DNA of 64,000 nucleotides from Stenotrophomonas sp. 24(2023) (GTDB lineage: Bacteria; Pseudomonadota; Gammaproteobacteria; Xanthomonadales; Xanthomonadaceae), in NCBI RefSeq assembly GCF_030913365.1, contig NZ_CP133160.1, forward strand, positions 620,001 to 684,000. Reading direction: 5' to 3'. The position numbers and the translations under genes are program-made. The notes under the pieces were generated by a model. The model was given only the letters and a program-made list of their open reading frames with translations, did not search any database and had not been told where the DNA came from. Of this stretch, positions 1 through 6,331 are shown piece by piece; the stretch's first letter is position 1, and every line of letters starts with the position of its first letter.

Positions 1-354
1 CCCGCTTTGGGCACCCGCCAGGCCCCTGTGGCCGCACAACCTGTCGCAGCACCTGCACCCATCGACTGCCGCCGTTGTGAGGCGGTCTGCTGTCGCCTGC
101 CGGTGCACGTGCTGCCCGGCGACGCGGTGCCGGCGCACCTGCTGGACACCGATGACTACGGCTGCACGGTGATGGCGCGCAACGAGGAAGGCTGGTGCGC
201 GGCCATCGACCCCTACCATCTGCGCTGCACGATCTACCCGCAGCGTCCCGCGATCTGCCGCCAGTTTCCCATGGGTGGCGATGACTGCCGCTCGGTGCGG
301 CAGGACTACCTGCACCAGGCGCAGGCCTGCGTGCCCCTCTCCCCTTCCCCCTGA
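1..354 (+). CDS. YkgJ-family cysteine cluster protein (5' end open)
   Basis: Small protein of the YkgJ/UPF0153 family, which is thought to bind zinc or an iron-sulfur cluster; its biochemical role is not established. The pattern is clear: C-x2-C-x3-CC near the start (CRRCEAVCC), then CTIYPQRPAICRQF and a late Cys (GDDC). The reading frame is open to base 1, and the first possible start is a TTG at base 7 without a visible Shine-Dalgarno, so the true start may lie before the window. The alanine/proline-rich N-terminus is probably a flexible lead. It ends 11 nt before the next small gene and is probably co-transcribed with it. Confidence 0.8.
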   Translation, partial: PALGTRQAPVAAQPVAAPAPIDCRRCEAVCCRLPVHVLPGDAVPAHLLDTDDYGCTVMARNEEGWCAAIDPYHLRCTIYPQRPAICRQFPMGGDDCRSVRQDYLHQAQACVPLSPSP

Positions 355-365
355 CAGGAGCCACC

Positions 366-548
366 ATGCCCCGCAAGGCAAAAACCCCCGCGAAGGCAAG
401 CAACAGCATCCGCAGTGACCGCAAGGGTGCCAGCAGCAACGCCGTCATCAGCAGCAGCAGCATCGCCGCCGACGTGGCCGCATTCCGCAAGGCCGGCGGC
501 AAGATCGAAGTCCTGGGTACCACCTGGACGCTGAAAAAGGCCGGCTGA
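366..548 (+). CDS. Small basic hypothetical protein (60 aa)
   Basis: I do not recognise the family. A 60-residue Lys/Arg/Ser-rich protein with a disordered-looking first half (MPRKAKTPAKASNS, then a run of serines) and a more ordered C-terminus (FRKAGGKIEVLGTTWTLKKAG). A strong Shine-Dalgarno (AGGAG, 6 nt before the ATG) and the 11-nt gap from the cysteine-cluster gene support it as a real second gene of that operon. The basic N-terminus suggests nucleic-acid binding, but that is only an inference from composition. Confidence 0.65.
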   Translation: MPRKAKTPAKASNSIRSDRKGASSNAVISSSSIAADVAAFRKAGGKIEVLGTTWTLKKAG

Positions 549-563
549 CGCCGGCGACGATGA

Positions 564-586
564 CCGCGGCGGACCTGCCGCCGCGG
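564..586. terminator. GC hairpin between convergent genes
   Basis: A perfect 9-bp stem (CCGCGGCGG / CCGCCGCGG) with a 5-nt loop lies between the convergent ends of the small basic protein gene and the DUF4097 gene. There is no T tract on either side, so it may slow or stabilise transcripts rather than act as a classical intrinsic terminator. Confidence 0.35.
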
Positions 587-597
587 CCTCACTCGCA

Positions 598-1476
598 TCA
601 CCGGTCCAGGCGTACCCGCACGCTGCCGGAATGCGACTGGATGCGGATATCCCCGTCACCGCTGCCCAGCCGGGCGTCAAGCCGGCTGCCCGGGCCGTAG
701 CGCGGCCGCTCCACGGTACCGGCATCGCTGTCGATCGAACCGCTGAAGCTGTCCACCGACAACTGCGCGGACACCGAACGCGGCAGCCGCAGGTTGACCG
801 ACGCACTGACCGACTGCGCGCTGATGCGCCCCCCCGGTGCCAGCGCCGACGCCGCCACGTCGATGCCGCCGGATACGGTTTCCACCGCCAACCGCTGCAC
901 GCGGCCGGTATCCACATCGACCCGGCCGGACACGGTCTGGGTGTTGATGTCACCGGACAGCCCACCACCGGCCTGGATGCGGCCGCTGACCGTGCGCGCT
1001 TCCAGCCGCGGCGTCTGCAGCCGGGCCTGGATGCTGCCACTGACGGTGGTGAGCGCGCTCTCACCGCTGCGCCCGGCGGCCGACAGCCCGCCACTGACCG
1101 TGCTGGCCTGCAACCGGCTGACATCCACCCCGCTGATGTCCACATCGGCGCTGACCGTGCCCAGCTGCACCTCCACCCCGCGTGGCACGCTCAGCACCAG
1201 CGTGGCGCCACCGTTGCTGTTGCGCCGCGGGTATTCCACCTCCCAGCGCACGCGGTTGGCACTCTTTTCCTGCCGCAGTTCCAGCCCGTCGGACAGGGTG
1301 CCGGTCAACTGCACCTCGTTGCGGTCCCAACCGCGCACGCTGACCTTGCCGGCGATGTTGCTCAGCTCGATGCGGCCGCCGGATGCCAGCGCCGCACGCT
1401 CATCCACACGCGTATCGGCCAGCGCCAGCGATGGCAGCAGTGCAGCCGCCAGGCACAGGGGAAGGATCATTCGCAT
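598..1476 (-). CDS. DUF4097 beta-repeat exported protein
   Basis: Secreted or periplasmic 292-residue protein with a signal peptide (residues 1-20, cleavage after SLALA) followed by a repetitive beta-strand body typical of DUF4097/putative adhesin proteins. Short strands carrying the phrase TVSG recur about every 20 residues (ASTVSGGL, TTVSGSI, ARTVSGRI, QTVSGRV, ETVSGGI), consistent with a right-handed beta solenoid. It is the last gene of a sigma / anti-sigma / DUF4097 operon, 11 nt behind the anti-sigma gene, with a good Shine-Dalgarno (GAGGAG). DUF4097 proteins often sit next to ECF sigma factors; a role in envelope sensing is inference. Confidence 0.85.
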   Translation of the reverse strand: MRMILPLCLAAALLPSLALADTRVDERAALASGGRIELSNIAGKVSVRGWDRNEVQLTGTLSDGLELRQEKSANRVRWEVEYPRRNSNGGATLVLSVPRGVEVQLGTVSADVDISGVDVSRLQASTVSGGLSAAGRSGESALTTVSGSIQARLQTPRLEARTVSGRIQAGGGLSGDINTQTVSGRVDVDTGRVQRLAVETVSGGIDVAASALAPGGRISAQSVSASVNLRLPRSVSAQLSVDSFSGSIDSDAGTVERPRYGPGSRLDARLGSGDGDIRIQSHSGSVRVRLDR

Positions 1477-1487
1477 CGGGGCTCTCC

Positions 1488-2030
1488 TCAGGTAGCCATG
1501 CCGGCAGCGGACTGGGCCGCCTGGCGGGTCAGTTGCAGGCGCAGCGCATAGGTGCGCTGCAGTTGTTCAAGCAGCAGCCGCGATCGCGGATCCTGCGCGA
1601 GCGCGGCGCGGATCTGGCGGGCGCTGTGGTCCAGTTCGGCCAGTGCCGGCTGCCACTCGCCGGCATCGGCGTTGGCCGGCAGCGATTCAGCAACCGCCTG
1701 CTGGTACTGGCGGGTCATGTCATCGGCCTGGGCCTGCATCAGGGACGGTGCAGCGCCGGGGACCGTATCGTGCCGCTGCCCGGGCGTTACCCAGTACAGC
1801 GCCAGGCTGGCCGCCATTGCCGCCCCCACCGGCCACAGCCAGCGGCGGCGGCGCGGCAACGCCACCACGGTGGCGGGCGCGGCGCCGGGCGCCGCCGGTG
1901 CCTCACGCGGGGGCAGGCGCAGTGCCAGGCGTTCCCAGCTGCCCTCGGGCACGGCGCGCTCGTCGGGCAACGCCCGCAGGCGGGCCTGCAGATCGGGATC
2001 GAAAGAGGAATCAGGGTCGTGCGTGTTCAT
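1488..2030 (-). CDS. Putative membrane anti-sigma factor
   Basis: A 180-residue single-pass membrane protein. It has a cytoplasmic N-terminal part with FDPDLQARLRALPDE and PEGSWERLALRL, a positive cluster (PRRRRW), one transmembrane segment at about residues 62-77 (PVGAAMAASLALYWV) and a Gln/Ala-rich exterior domain with helical heptads. No zinc-binding HxxxCxxC anti-sigma motif is present, so the assignment rests on topology and position: its ATG overlaps the sigma factor stop by 4 nt, which implies translational coupling. It probably holds the upstream ECF sigma factor at the membrane. Confidence 0.65.
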   Translation of the reverse strand: MNTHDPDSSFDPDLQARLRALPDERAVPEGSWERLALRLPPREAPAAPGAAPATVVALPRRRRWLWPVGAAMAASLALYWVTPGQRHDTVPGAAPSLMQAQADDMTRQYQQAVAESLPANADAGEWQPALAELDHSARQIRAALAQDPRSRLLLEQLQRTYALRLQLTRQAAQSAAGMAT

Positions 2031-2608
2031 GCGGTATCTCCCAACCGTTCCCGCAACAGGCTGCGGGCGCGGTGAAGCTGTGCCTTGGAACTGCCGACGG
2101 CCATCTGCAGTTGTTCGGCGATTTCCTGGTGTTTCCAGCCTTCTATATCGTGCAGCACCAGTACTGCACGTGCACGCGGCGGCAGGGTCGCCAGCGCGCG
2201 TTCCAGATCACGGCGGGTGCCGGCGCAGCTGTCATGCACCGCCAGCTCCGGCAGCGTTCCATCGGCATCATCCAGGCTGTCGTGGTCATGCCCACCGGCA
2301 CGCCCGCGCAGTTCCATCAGCGCGGCATTGACCCCCAGACGATGCAGCCAGGTGCCGATGCTGCTTTCAAAACGGAACCCCGGCAGCGCCTTCCACGCCT
2401 GCAGGAAGGCTTCCTGCAGGGCGTCTTCGGCACGGGCCTGCTGGCCGCCGCACAGCCGCCACAGCACGGCATACACGCGCGGGGCATGGCGCCGGTACAG
2501 CAGTTCATAGGCCGACATGTCACCACCGGCCGCCGCCCGCACCAGGGCGGGTTCATCGGCGGCTGCATCGTTGGCGGCGGTCAGCGCGGGCATGGTGGTG
2601 TCGAGCAT
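2027..2608 (-). CDS. ECF RNA polymerase sigma factor
   Basis: A 193-residue sigma-70 family extracytoplasmic-function factor with the two expected regions. Sigma2 runs from about residue 20 to 95 (YELLYRRHAPRVYAVLWRL, EDALQEAFLQAWKALPGF, GTWLHRLGVNAAL) and sigma4 from about 130 to 185 (LATLPPRARAVLVLHDIEG, HQEIAEQLQMAVGSSKAQL). The start at 2608 has GAAGGG very close upstream; an internal ATG six codons in is an alternative. It is the first gene of the sigma / anti-sigma / DUF4097 operon. Its leader contains the large inverted repeat at 2632-2707, which may affect expression. Confidence 0.9.
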   Translation of the reverse strand: MLDTTMPALTAANDAAADEPALVRAAAGGDMSAYELLYRRHAPRVYAVLWRLCGGQQARAEDALQEAFLQAWKALPGFRFESSIGTWLHRLGVNAALMELRGRAGGHDHDSLDDADGTLPELAVHDSCAGTRRDLERALATLPPRARAVLVLHDIEGWKHQEIAEQLQMAVGSSKAQLHRARSLLRERLGDTA

Positions 2609-2631
2609 ATCCCTTCGATGCGGCAGGCTTG

Positions 2632-2707
2632 GAAAAGGTTTAAACGGCCCGGCCGGGCGGGCATGCGGCCGCCGCCCCGGCCAGGGCGGGGCCGTTTAAA
2701 CCTTTTC
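2632..2707. repeat. 19-bp perfect inverted repeat in the ECF sigma leader
   Basis: Arms GAAAAGGTTTAAACGGCCC (2632-2650) and its exact reverse complement (2689-2707) enclose 38 nt of very GC-rich sequence that can itself pair (GGCCGGGCGG with its partners around CATGCGGCCGCC). Each arm contains the 8-bp palindrome GTTTAAAC. It starts 24 nt upstream of the sigma ATG, so in RNA it would form a long hairpin just before the ribosome site. It could be an attenuator, an RNA stability element, or two operator half-sites. No T tract follows. Confidence 0.8.
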
Positions 2708-2766
2708 GGGCCTCCCCGCATCCAACCCCGTGTCCATGCAAGGCCATCCACGGCCGGGAGTCCTCC

Positions 2767-2949
2767 ATGTCCAGCACCGCCTGTGCTGCCGCCCTGGCAA
2801 TCGCCGCCTGCGCACTGCTGCAGGGCTTCAACGTATCGCTGCACGTGCAGGCCGAGGCCAGCCGTGCCTGCCTGCAGCAGCACCGGCAGGAGGTGGTCTG
2901 CGTGGCCTGGCAGGGGGCGGTGGTCGAATCGGTACCGAACGCCGGGTAA
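2767..2949 (+). CDS. Small exported hypothetical protein (60 aa)
   Basis: I do not recognise the family. The first ~20 residues (MSSTACAAALAIAACALLQG) look like a signal peptide or a single membrane anchor; the remainder is short and has two cysteines (SRACLQQH, EVVCVAW) that could pair. A GGGAG Shine-Dalgarno lies 6 nt upstream of the ATG. It sits 39 nt before the MscS gene on the same strand, so the two may share a transcript. Confidence 0.5.
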   Translation: MSSTACAAALAIAACALLQGFNVSLHVQAEASRACLQQHRQEVVCVAWQGAVVESVPNAG

Positions 2950-2988
2950 CATCGGGCGCTGTATCCGCTACCTGTTGTCGCTGCCAGC

Positions 2989-3579
2989 ATGATGTTGTCG
3001 ATCAAGGACCACCTGCCCGCCTGGACCCATCCCTGGCTGCATGACCTGGGCATCGCCGCCCAGGTGCTGCTGACCGTACTGGTCGCGTGGCTGCTGCGGG
3101 TGATCGGACGCCGGCTGATCCGCCGTTTCTCCGAGCACTACACGCTGCCGCCGGAAATGGTGATGGGCGCGCGCCGGGTCACCACCTTCGTCATTTCCTT
3201 CAGCGCACTGCTGTACATCCTGCACGTGCTGGGCGCCTCGCCGGTGGCGCTGTGGACGGCCTTCACCGGCTTTGCGGCGGTGGGCGCGGTGGCCTTCTTC
3301 GCGGCCTGGAGCGTGCTGTCGAACATCTTCTGCACGCTGCTGATCTTCACCACCCGGCCGTTCCGTCTGCACGACTACATCGAAGTACTGGAAAACGGCG
3401 AGAAGCCGGGACTGAAGGGCCGGGTGATCGACATCAACCTGATCTACACCACCCTGCAGGAGAGCGGTGACCACGAAGGCACCGTGCTGCAGCTGCCGAA
3501 CAACCTGTTCTTCCAACGCACGGTGCGCCGCTGGCGCAACCCGGCACAGGCCCCGGGCGGCATCCAGGGCGACGGCTGA
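2989..3579 (+). CDS. Small MscS-family mechanosensitive channel
   Basis: Inner-membrane pressure-gated channel protein of 196 residues, short for the family (E. coli MscS has 286). An N-terminal helix (LGIAAQVLLTVLVAWLLRVIG), a second at about residues 63-85 and a pore helix at about 88-110 (FTGFAAVGAVAFFAAWSVLSN) are followed by the start of the beta domain (TRPFRLHDYIEVLENGEKPGLKG, LQLPNNLFFQRTVRRW). The C-terminal alpha/beta domain is missing, as in many minimal MscS homologues. Two ATGs are adjacent (2989, 2992). It ends 15 nt before the composite repeat at 3594. Confidence 0.85.
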   Translation: MMLSIKDHLPAWTHPWLHDLGIAAQVLLTVLVAWLLRVIGRRLIRRFSEHYTLPPEMVMGARRVTTFVISFSALLYILHVLGASPVALWTAFTGFAAVGAVAFFAAWSVLSNIFCTLLIFTTRPFRLHDYIEVLENGEKPGLKGRVIDINLIYTTLQESGDHEGTVLQLPNNLFFQRTVRRWRNPAQAPGGIQGDG

Positions 3580-3660
3580 GGGGGGGGGTGTTTGCAGGGC
3601 TGCGCCCTGCACCTGCCGAAGCTTCAAGCAACAGCAACAGCAGGCTATCCGTGGATTGGC

Positions 3661-3756
3661 GGGGCGGTGTCGGAGGGCGGGGACGCCGCAAGTACGTCCG
3701 TGTAGGCTTGGCCGCCGCATCCATGCGGCGGACACCCCGCCCTCCGACACCGCCCC
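3661..3756 (-). repeat. 52-nt-loop hairpin A1
   Basis: Perfect 22-bp stem (3661-3682 with 3735-3756) enclosing exactly 52 nt. Read on the minus strand the loop contains GCCGCATGGATGCGGC (a 7-bp arm with a GG tip), then CCAAGCC and a second arm ending ACGGACGTA, then CGGCGT. It is the left partner of A2 in inverted orientation. The stem sequence differs from the other copies. Confidence 0.8.
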
Positions 3757-3781
3757 ACCTCTGACAGATCTCCGCGATCGG

Positions 3782-3805
3782 GTAGATCCACGCCATGCGT
3801 GGATG
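3782..3805 (+). repeat. SMAG (GTAG-headed REP)
   Basis: GTAGATCCACGCCATGCGTG followed by GATG: the GTAG head and the ATCCACGC/GCGTGGAT stem are typical of the SMAG palindromes described in S. maltophilia. Paired head-to-head with the copy at 3848-3871. Confidence 0.85.
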
Positions 3806-3847
3806 CTTTTCGGTGAATCATCGAAATATTAGATTTCGATTGAGATT

Positions 3848-3871
3848 CATCCACGCATGGCGTGGATCTAC
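3848..3871 (-). repeat. SMAG, inverted partner
   Basis: Reverse complement of the preceding SMAG, ending CGTGGATCTAC on the plus strand. The 42-nt spacer between the two is AT-rich (contains CGAAATATT and GATTTCGATTGAG) and recurs in composite elements C and D. Confidence 0.85.
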
Positions 3872-3893
3872 AGGCCATTGGGAAATTGTCGAA

Positions 3894-3995
3894 GGCGGGG
3901 TGGGTCCGGTTGCGGGGGTGTGAGCGGCATGGATGCCGCGACCAAGCCCCCATGGATGGGTTTACGGCGTCCCCCGCAACCGGACCCGCCCCGCC
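3894..3995 (+). repeat. 52-nt-loop hairpin A2
   Basis: 25-bp stem (3894-3918 with 3971-3995) with one G-T type mismatch, enclosing exactly 52 nt. The loop reads TGTGAGC, GCGGCATGGATGCCGC, GACCAAGC, CCCCCATGGATGGGT and TTACGGCGT, giving two short arms each tipped by GG inside the long stem. Confidence 0.8.
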
Positions 3996-4075
3996 ATCCC
4001 ACGGAACGCCCGCTGTTGCTGTTGCTGTTGCTTGAAGCTTCGGCAGGTGCAGGGCGCAGCCCTGCCGAACACCCC

Positions 4076-4342
4076 TCACCGCAACTGGCTGTCCTTGCTG
4101 CCCCGCCGGTTGTAGCCGCTGTGCGCCTGCTCGTCCTCGTCCTGCGCCTGCTGGCAGGCCACGCACAGCCGCACGCCTGGCACCGCCTCGCGGCGGGCCA
4201 GCGGAATCACCGCATCGCATGCTTCACAGCGCTCGCGCCCGGGGCCCTGGCGCAACTGGCGCCGGGCACGGGCCACAGCGTCGTCAACCGTGGCGTCGAT
4301 CTGGTCCTGGACCGCGCCATCCCCCGCCCAACCGGTGGCCAT
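4076..4342 (-). CDS. ybiI: DksA/TraR C4-type zinc finger protein (YbiI)
   Basis: An 88-residue homologue of E. coli YbiI, a short DksA/TraR-family protein. It carries the C4 zinc site CEAC-x16-CVAC (about residues 39-62), the family phrase ARREAVPGVRLC, and ends in GYNRRGSKDSQLR exactly as YbiI does. Family members such as DksA act on RNA polymerase through the secondary channel, but YbiI's own function is not settled. I chose the ATG at 4342 because AGGAGG lies 6 nt upstream of it, whereas it abuts the ATG two codons earlier; this also restores YbiI's 88-residue length. Confidence 0.9.
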   Translation of the reverse strand: MATGWAGDGAVQDQIDATVDDAVARARRQLRQGPGRERCEACDAVIPLARREAVPGVRLCVACQQAQDEDEQAHSGYNRRGSKDSQLR

Positions 4343-4427
4343 GGCCATCCTCCTGCAGGTGTGTCGCCTGATATGGGGAGGATACGCCCCGACCGCAACC
4401 GGTCGCGACGACCAGTTCAGCCAGGCC

Positions 4428-4985
4428 TTACCAGACCAGATCGTCCGGCACCTGGAACTGGGCGTAATAGGCATCATCCTCGGCGTTGCCGGTGGAGATC
4501 TCCGCACTGCTGCCGGGCTGGCCGTGATCGACCACGATCGCCTCCGGCATGCGTTCGCGCACCTTCTCGCCCGCCACCCGCGGCAGCACGGCGTAGCCGT
4601 CGCCATGGGCCACGATGACCAGCACGCCCACCGACAGCGCCTTGCGCAGCTTGGGGTCGATCAGCAGCGTGCGGATGGCCCCACCGTCACTGAAGCGGTA
4701 TTCGTCCTCACCCTTGTGGGGCACGGCATGGGCCGTGATGATCTGCCGCGCCTGGGCCTTCTGTTCAGCCAGCTTCGCCTGCGCATTGCGCTCGGCGGCC
4801 AGCGCGCGGTCCCGCTCGGCCTTTTCGGCGCGGGCACGCTCGGCGTCGCGCTGGATCTCGGCCGACGCCGATTCGGCCTTGCCCTGGCGGGCCTTGGCCT
4901 GTTCGCGCGCGGCCGCGCTGGCCTGCGACTTCTTGGCCAGGCCGGCCTTGAGCAATTGTTCCTGCAGCGCGTTGGGCTTTGCCAT
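4428..4985 (-). CDS. DUF2058 family protein (YaiL-like)
   Basis: A 185-residue DUF2058 protein related to E. coli YaiL; the family is annotated as nucleoprotein/polynucleotide-associated but has no proven activity. The N-terminal half is a highly charged coiled-coil-like helix (residues ~5-85, many Ala/Lys/Glu/Arg/Gln). The C-terminal half is a folded domain (YRFSDGGAIRTLLIDPKL, VIVAHGDGYAVLPRVAGEKV, DDAYYAQFQVPDDLVW). The start at 4985 has GCAGGA upstream and begins MAKPNALQEQLLKAGLA, the usual family opening; an upstream in-frame ATG adds five residues. It is divergent from the YgjP homologue. Confidence 0.85.
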   Translation of the reverse strand: MAKPNALQEQLLKAGLAKKSQASAAAREQAKARQGKAESASAEIQRDAERARAEKAERDRALAAERNAQAKLAEQKAQARQIITAHAVPHKGEDEYRFSDGGAIRTLLIDPKLRKALSVGVLVIVAHGDGYAVLPRVAGEKVRERMPEAIVVDHGQPGSSAEISTGNAEDDAYYAQFQVPDDLVW

Positions 4986-5048
4986 GGTCCTGCTTGCCAC
5001 ATGTCGTATCGTAGGACCCCCATTCTAGCGATGCCCCACCCTGGCTGC

Positions 5049-5549
5049 ATGGCGGTTCTGAAGTACCTCACCGGTTATCCCGAGCCCCTGGTGGCGCAGG
5101 TCAGCGACCTGCTGGCCCAGGGCAGGCTCGGCCCCTGGCTGCGCCAGCGCTACCCCGACCCGCACGAGGTGCGCAGCGACCGCCAGCTGTACGACTACAC
5201 CCAGGAGCTGAAAGACCGCTACCTGCGCAAATCGGTGCCGCTGAACAAGGTCTGCTACGACAACACCCTGGAAGTGATCAAGCACGCGCTGGGCACCCAT
5301 ACGGCCATTTCCCGGGTGCACGGCAACCGGCTCAAGGCCAGCCGTGAAATCCGCATCGCCACGGTGTTCCGCCAGGCCCCGGCGGCGTTCCTGCGCATGA
5401 TCGTGGTGCATGAACTGGCCCACCTGAAGGAGGCCGAGCACAACAAGGCCTTCTACCAGCTGTGCCAGCACATGGAGCCGGATTACCTGCAGCTGGAGTT
5501 CGACACGCGCCTGTACCTGACCGAGCTGGCCAACCGCGGCCAGCGCTGA
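5049..5549 (+). CDS. YgjP-type M48/WLM zinc metallopeptidase
   Basis: A 166-residue protein very close in length and sequence to E. coli YgjP (167 aa), a putative metal-dependent hydrolase. The zinc-metalloprotease motif HELAH is at about residues 119-123 in VVHELAHLKEAEHNKAFYQL, with a downstream histidine in CQHMEP as the likely third ligand. The start at 5049 (MAVLKYLTGYPE) aligns with the YgjP N-terminus; an in-frame ATG at 5031 would add six residues. Neither has a strong Shine-Dalgarno. The substrate is unknown. Confidence 0.85.
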   Translation: MAVLKYLTGYPEPLVAQVSDLLAQGRLGPWLRQRYPDPHEVRSDRQLYDYTQELKDRYLRKSVPLNKVCYDNTLEVIKHALGTHTAISRVHGNRLKASREIRIATVFRQAPAAFLRMIVVHELAHLKEAEHNKAFYQLCQHMEPDYLQLEFDTRLYLTELANRGQR

Positions 5550-5596
5550 ACCGGCGCAGCAGCTACACTGCGCGCCCCCTGCCCGACCTGCCCGCC

Positions 5597-6295
5597 ATGG
5601 AACCGACCCGCCTCGACAAACGCCTGTCCGCCCTGCTCGGCATCCCGCGCGGTGAAGCGCGGCGCTACATCGAAGGCGGCTGGGTACGGGTGGACGGCGA
5701 AGTGGTCGAGCAGCCCCAGCGCCCGGTCAGCGAAGGCGCGGTGATCGTGGTCGACGATCAGGCCAGCGACAGCAAGGCCGAGCGGGTCAGCATGCTGCTG
5801 CACAAGCCGGCCGGGGTGGCCGCAGAGGCACTGTGCGCGCTGGTCAGCAGCGCGACCCGCAGCGACCTGGATGCCAGCGCCATCCGCCCCCTGCAGCGCC
5901 ATTTCCACGGCCTGCAGCTGGCCGCTTCGCTGCCGGCCGCCGACAGCGGCCTGGTGGTGGTCAGCCAGGACCCGGCCACGCTGGCCCACCTGCAGCGCAA
6001 CCTGGGCCGTACCGAGCAGGAATACCTGGTGGAAGTGGCCGAAGGTGGCCCCGAACGCGGGCCCTGGCTGCTGGCGCGCCTGCAGCAGGAAGCCGGCGGC
6101 GCCAAGGTGAGCTGGCAGAGCGAGCAGCGCCTGCGCTTTGCTGGCAAGGGCCTGACCGCCAAGGGCCTGAAACAGGCCGTCACCGCCGCCGGCCTGCAGG
6201 TGACCGCGCTGCGCCGGCTGCGCATCGGCCGCGTGGCGCTGGGACCGCTGGTACCGGGCCAGTGGCGCTACCTGGGCAGCGACGAGCGCTTCTGA
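5597..6295 (+). CDS. RsuA/RluB-family pseudouridine synthase homologue, catalytic Asp missing
   Basis: A 232-residue protein with an S4 RNA-binding domain (residues ~4-50: TRLDKRLSALLGIPRGEARRY, WVRVDG) followed by an RsuA-type pseudouridine synthase fold (LLHKPAGV; LGRTEQEYLVEV; GLTAKGLKQAV; LRRLRIGRVALGPL). In active members the motif GRLDxxTxGLLLLTND supplies the catalytic Asp. Here the matching stretch is ASLPAADSGLVVVSQD, so Pro replaces that Asp and GR is also lost. RNA binding may be kept while isomerisation is doubtful. The ATG at 5597 is the only start compatible with the S4 domain. Confidence 0.85.
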   Translation: MEPTRLDKRLSALLGIPRGEARRYIEGGWVRVDGEVVEQPQRPVSEGAVIVVDDQASDSKAERVSMLLHKPAGVAAEALCALVSSATRSDLDASAIRPLQRHFHGLQLAASLPAADSGLVVVSQDPATLAHLQRNLGRTEQEYLVEVAEGGPERGPWLLARLQQEAGGAKVSWQSEQRLRFAGKGLTAKGLKQAVTAAGLQVTALRRLRIGRVALGPLVPGQWRYLGSDERF

Positions 6296-6331
6296 CGCCA
6301 GCCGGCGCAGGCGGGCTGCTACGCTCGGGCC

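Larger units (their letters stand above)
3594..4065. repeat. Composite palindromic repeat A (SMAG pair plus two 52-nt-loop hairpins)
   Basis: This 472-bp element fills the gap between two convergent genes almost from stop to stop (3579 and 4076). Its ends are a perfect 48-bp inverted repeat (3594-3641 and 4018-4065). Each end arm contains a small GCAGGGC/GCCCTGC hairpin, AAGCTTCAAGC and a GCAACA/TGTTGC triplet-like run. Going inward come a 22-bp stem hairpin (3661-3756), two inverted SMAG palindromes, and a 25-bp stem hairpin (3894-3995). No protein gene is credible inside it. Being symmetrical, it could terminate or stabilise both convergent transcripts. The SMAG part is a known family; I do not recognise the other modules. 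Confidence 0.85.

Noticed and set aside
2767..3044. Overlapping frames opposite the small exported protein and the start of mscS
   Set aside because: They have no ribosome site and read through the conserved mscS start.
3594..4065. Possible CRISPR array or group II intron in the repeat-rich gap
   Set aside because: There are no regularly spaced direct repeats with unique spacers, and no reverse transcriptase or intron domain V; the repeats are inverted and modular.
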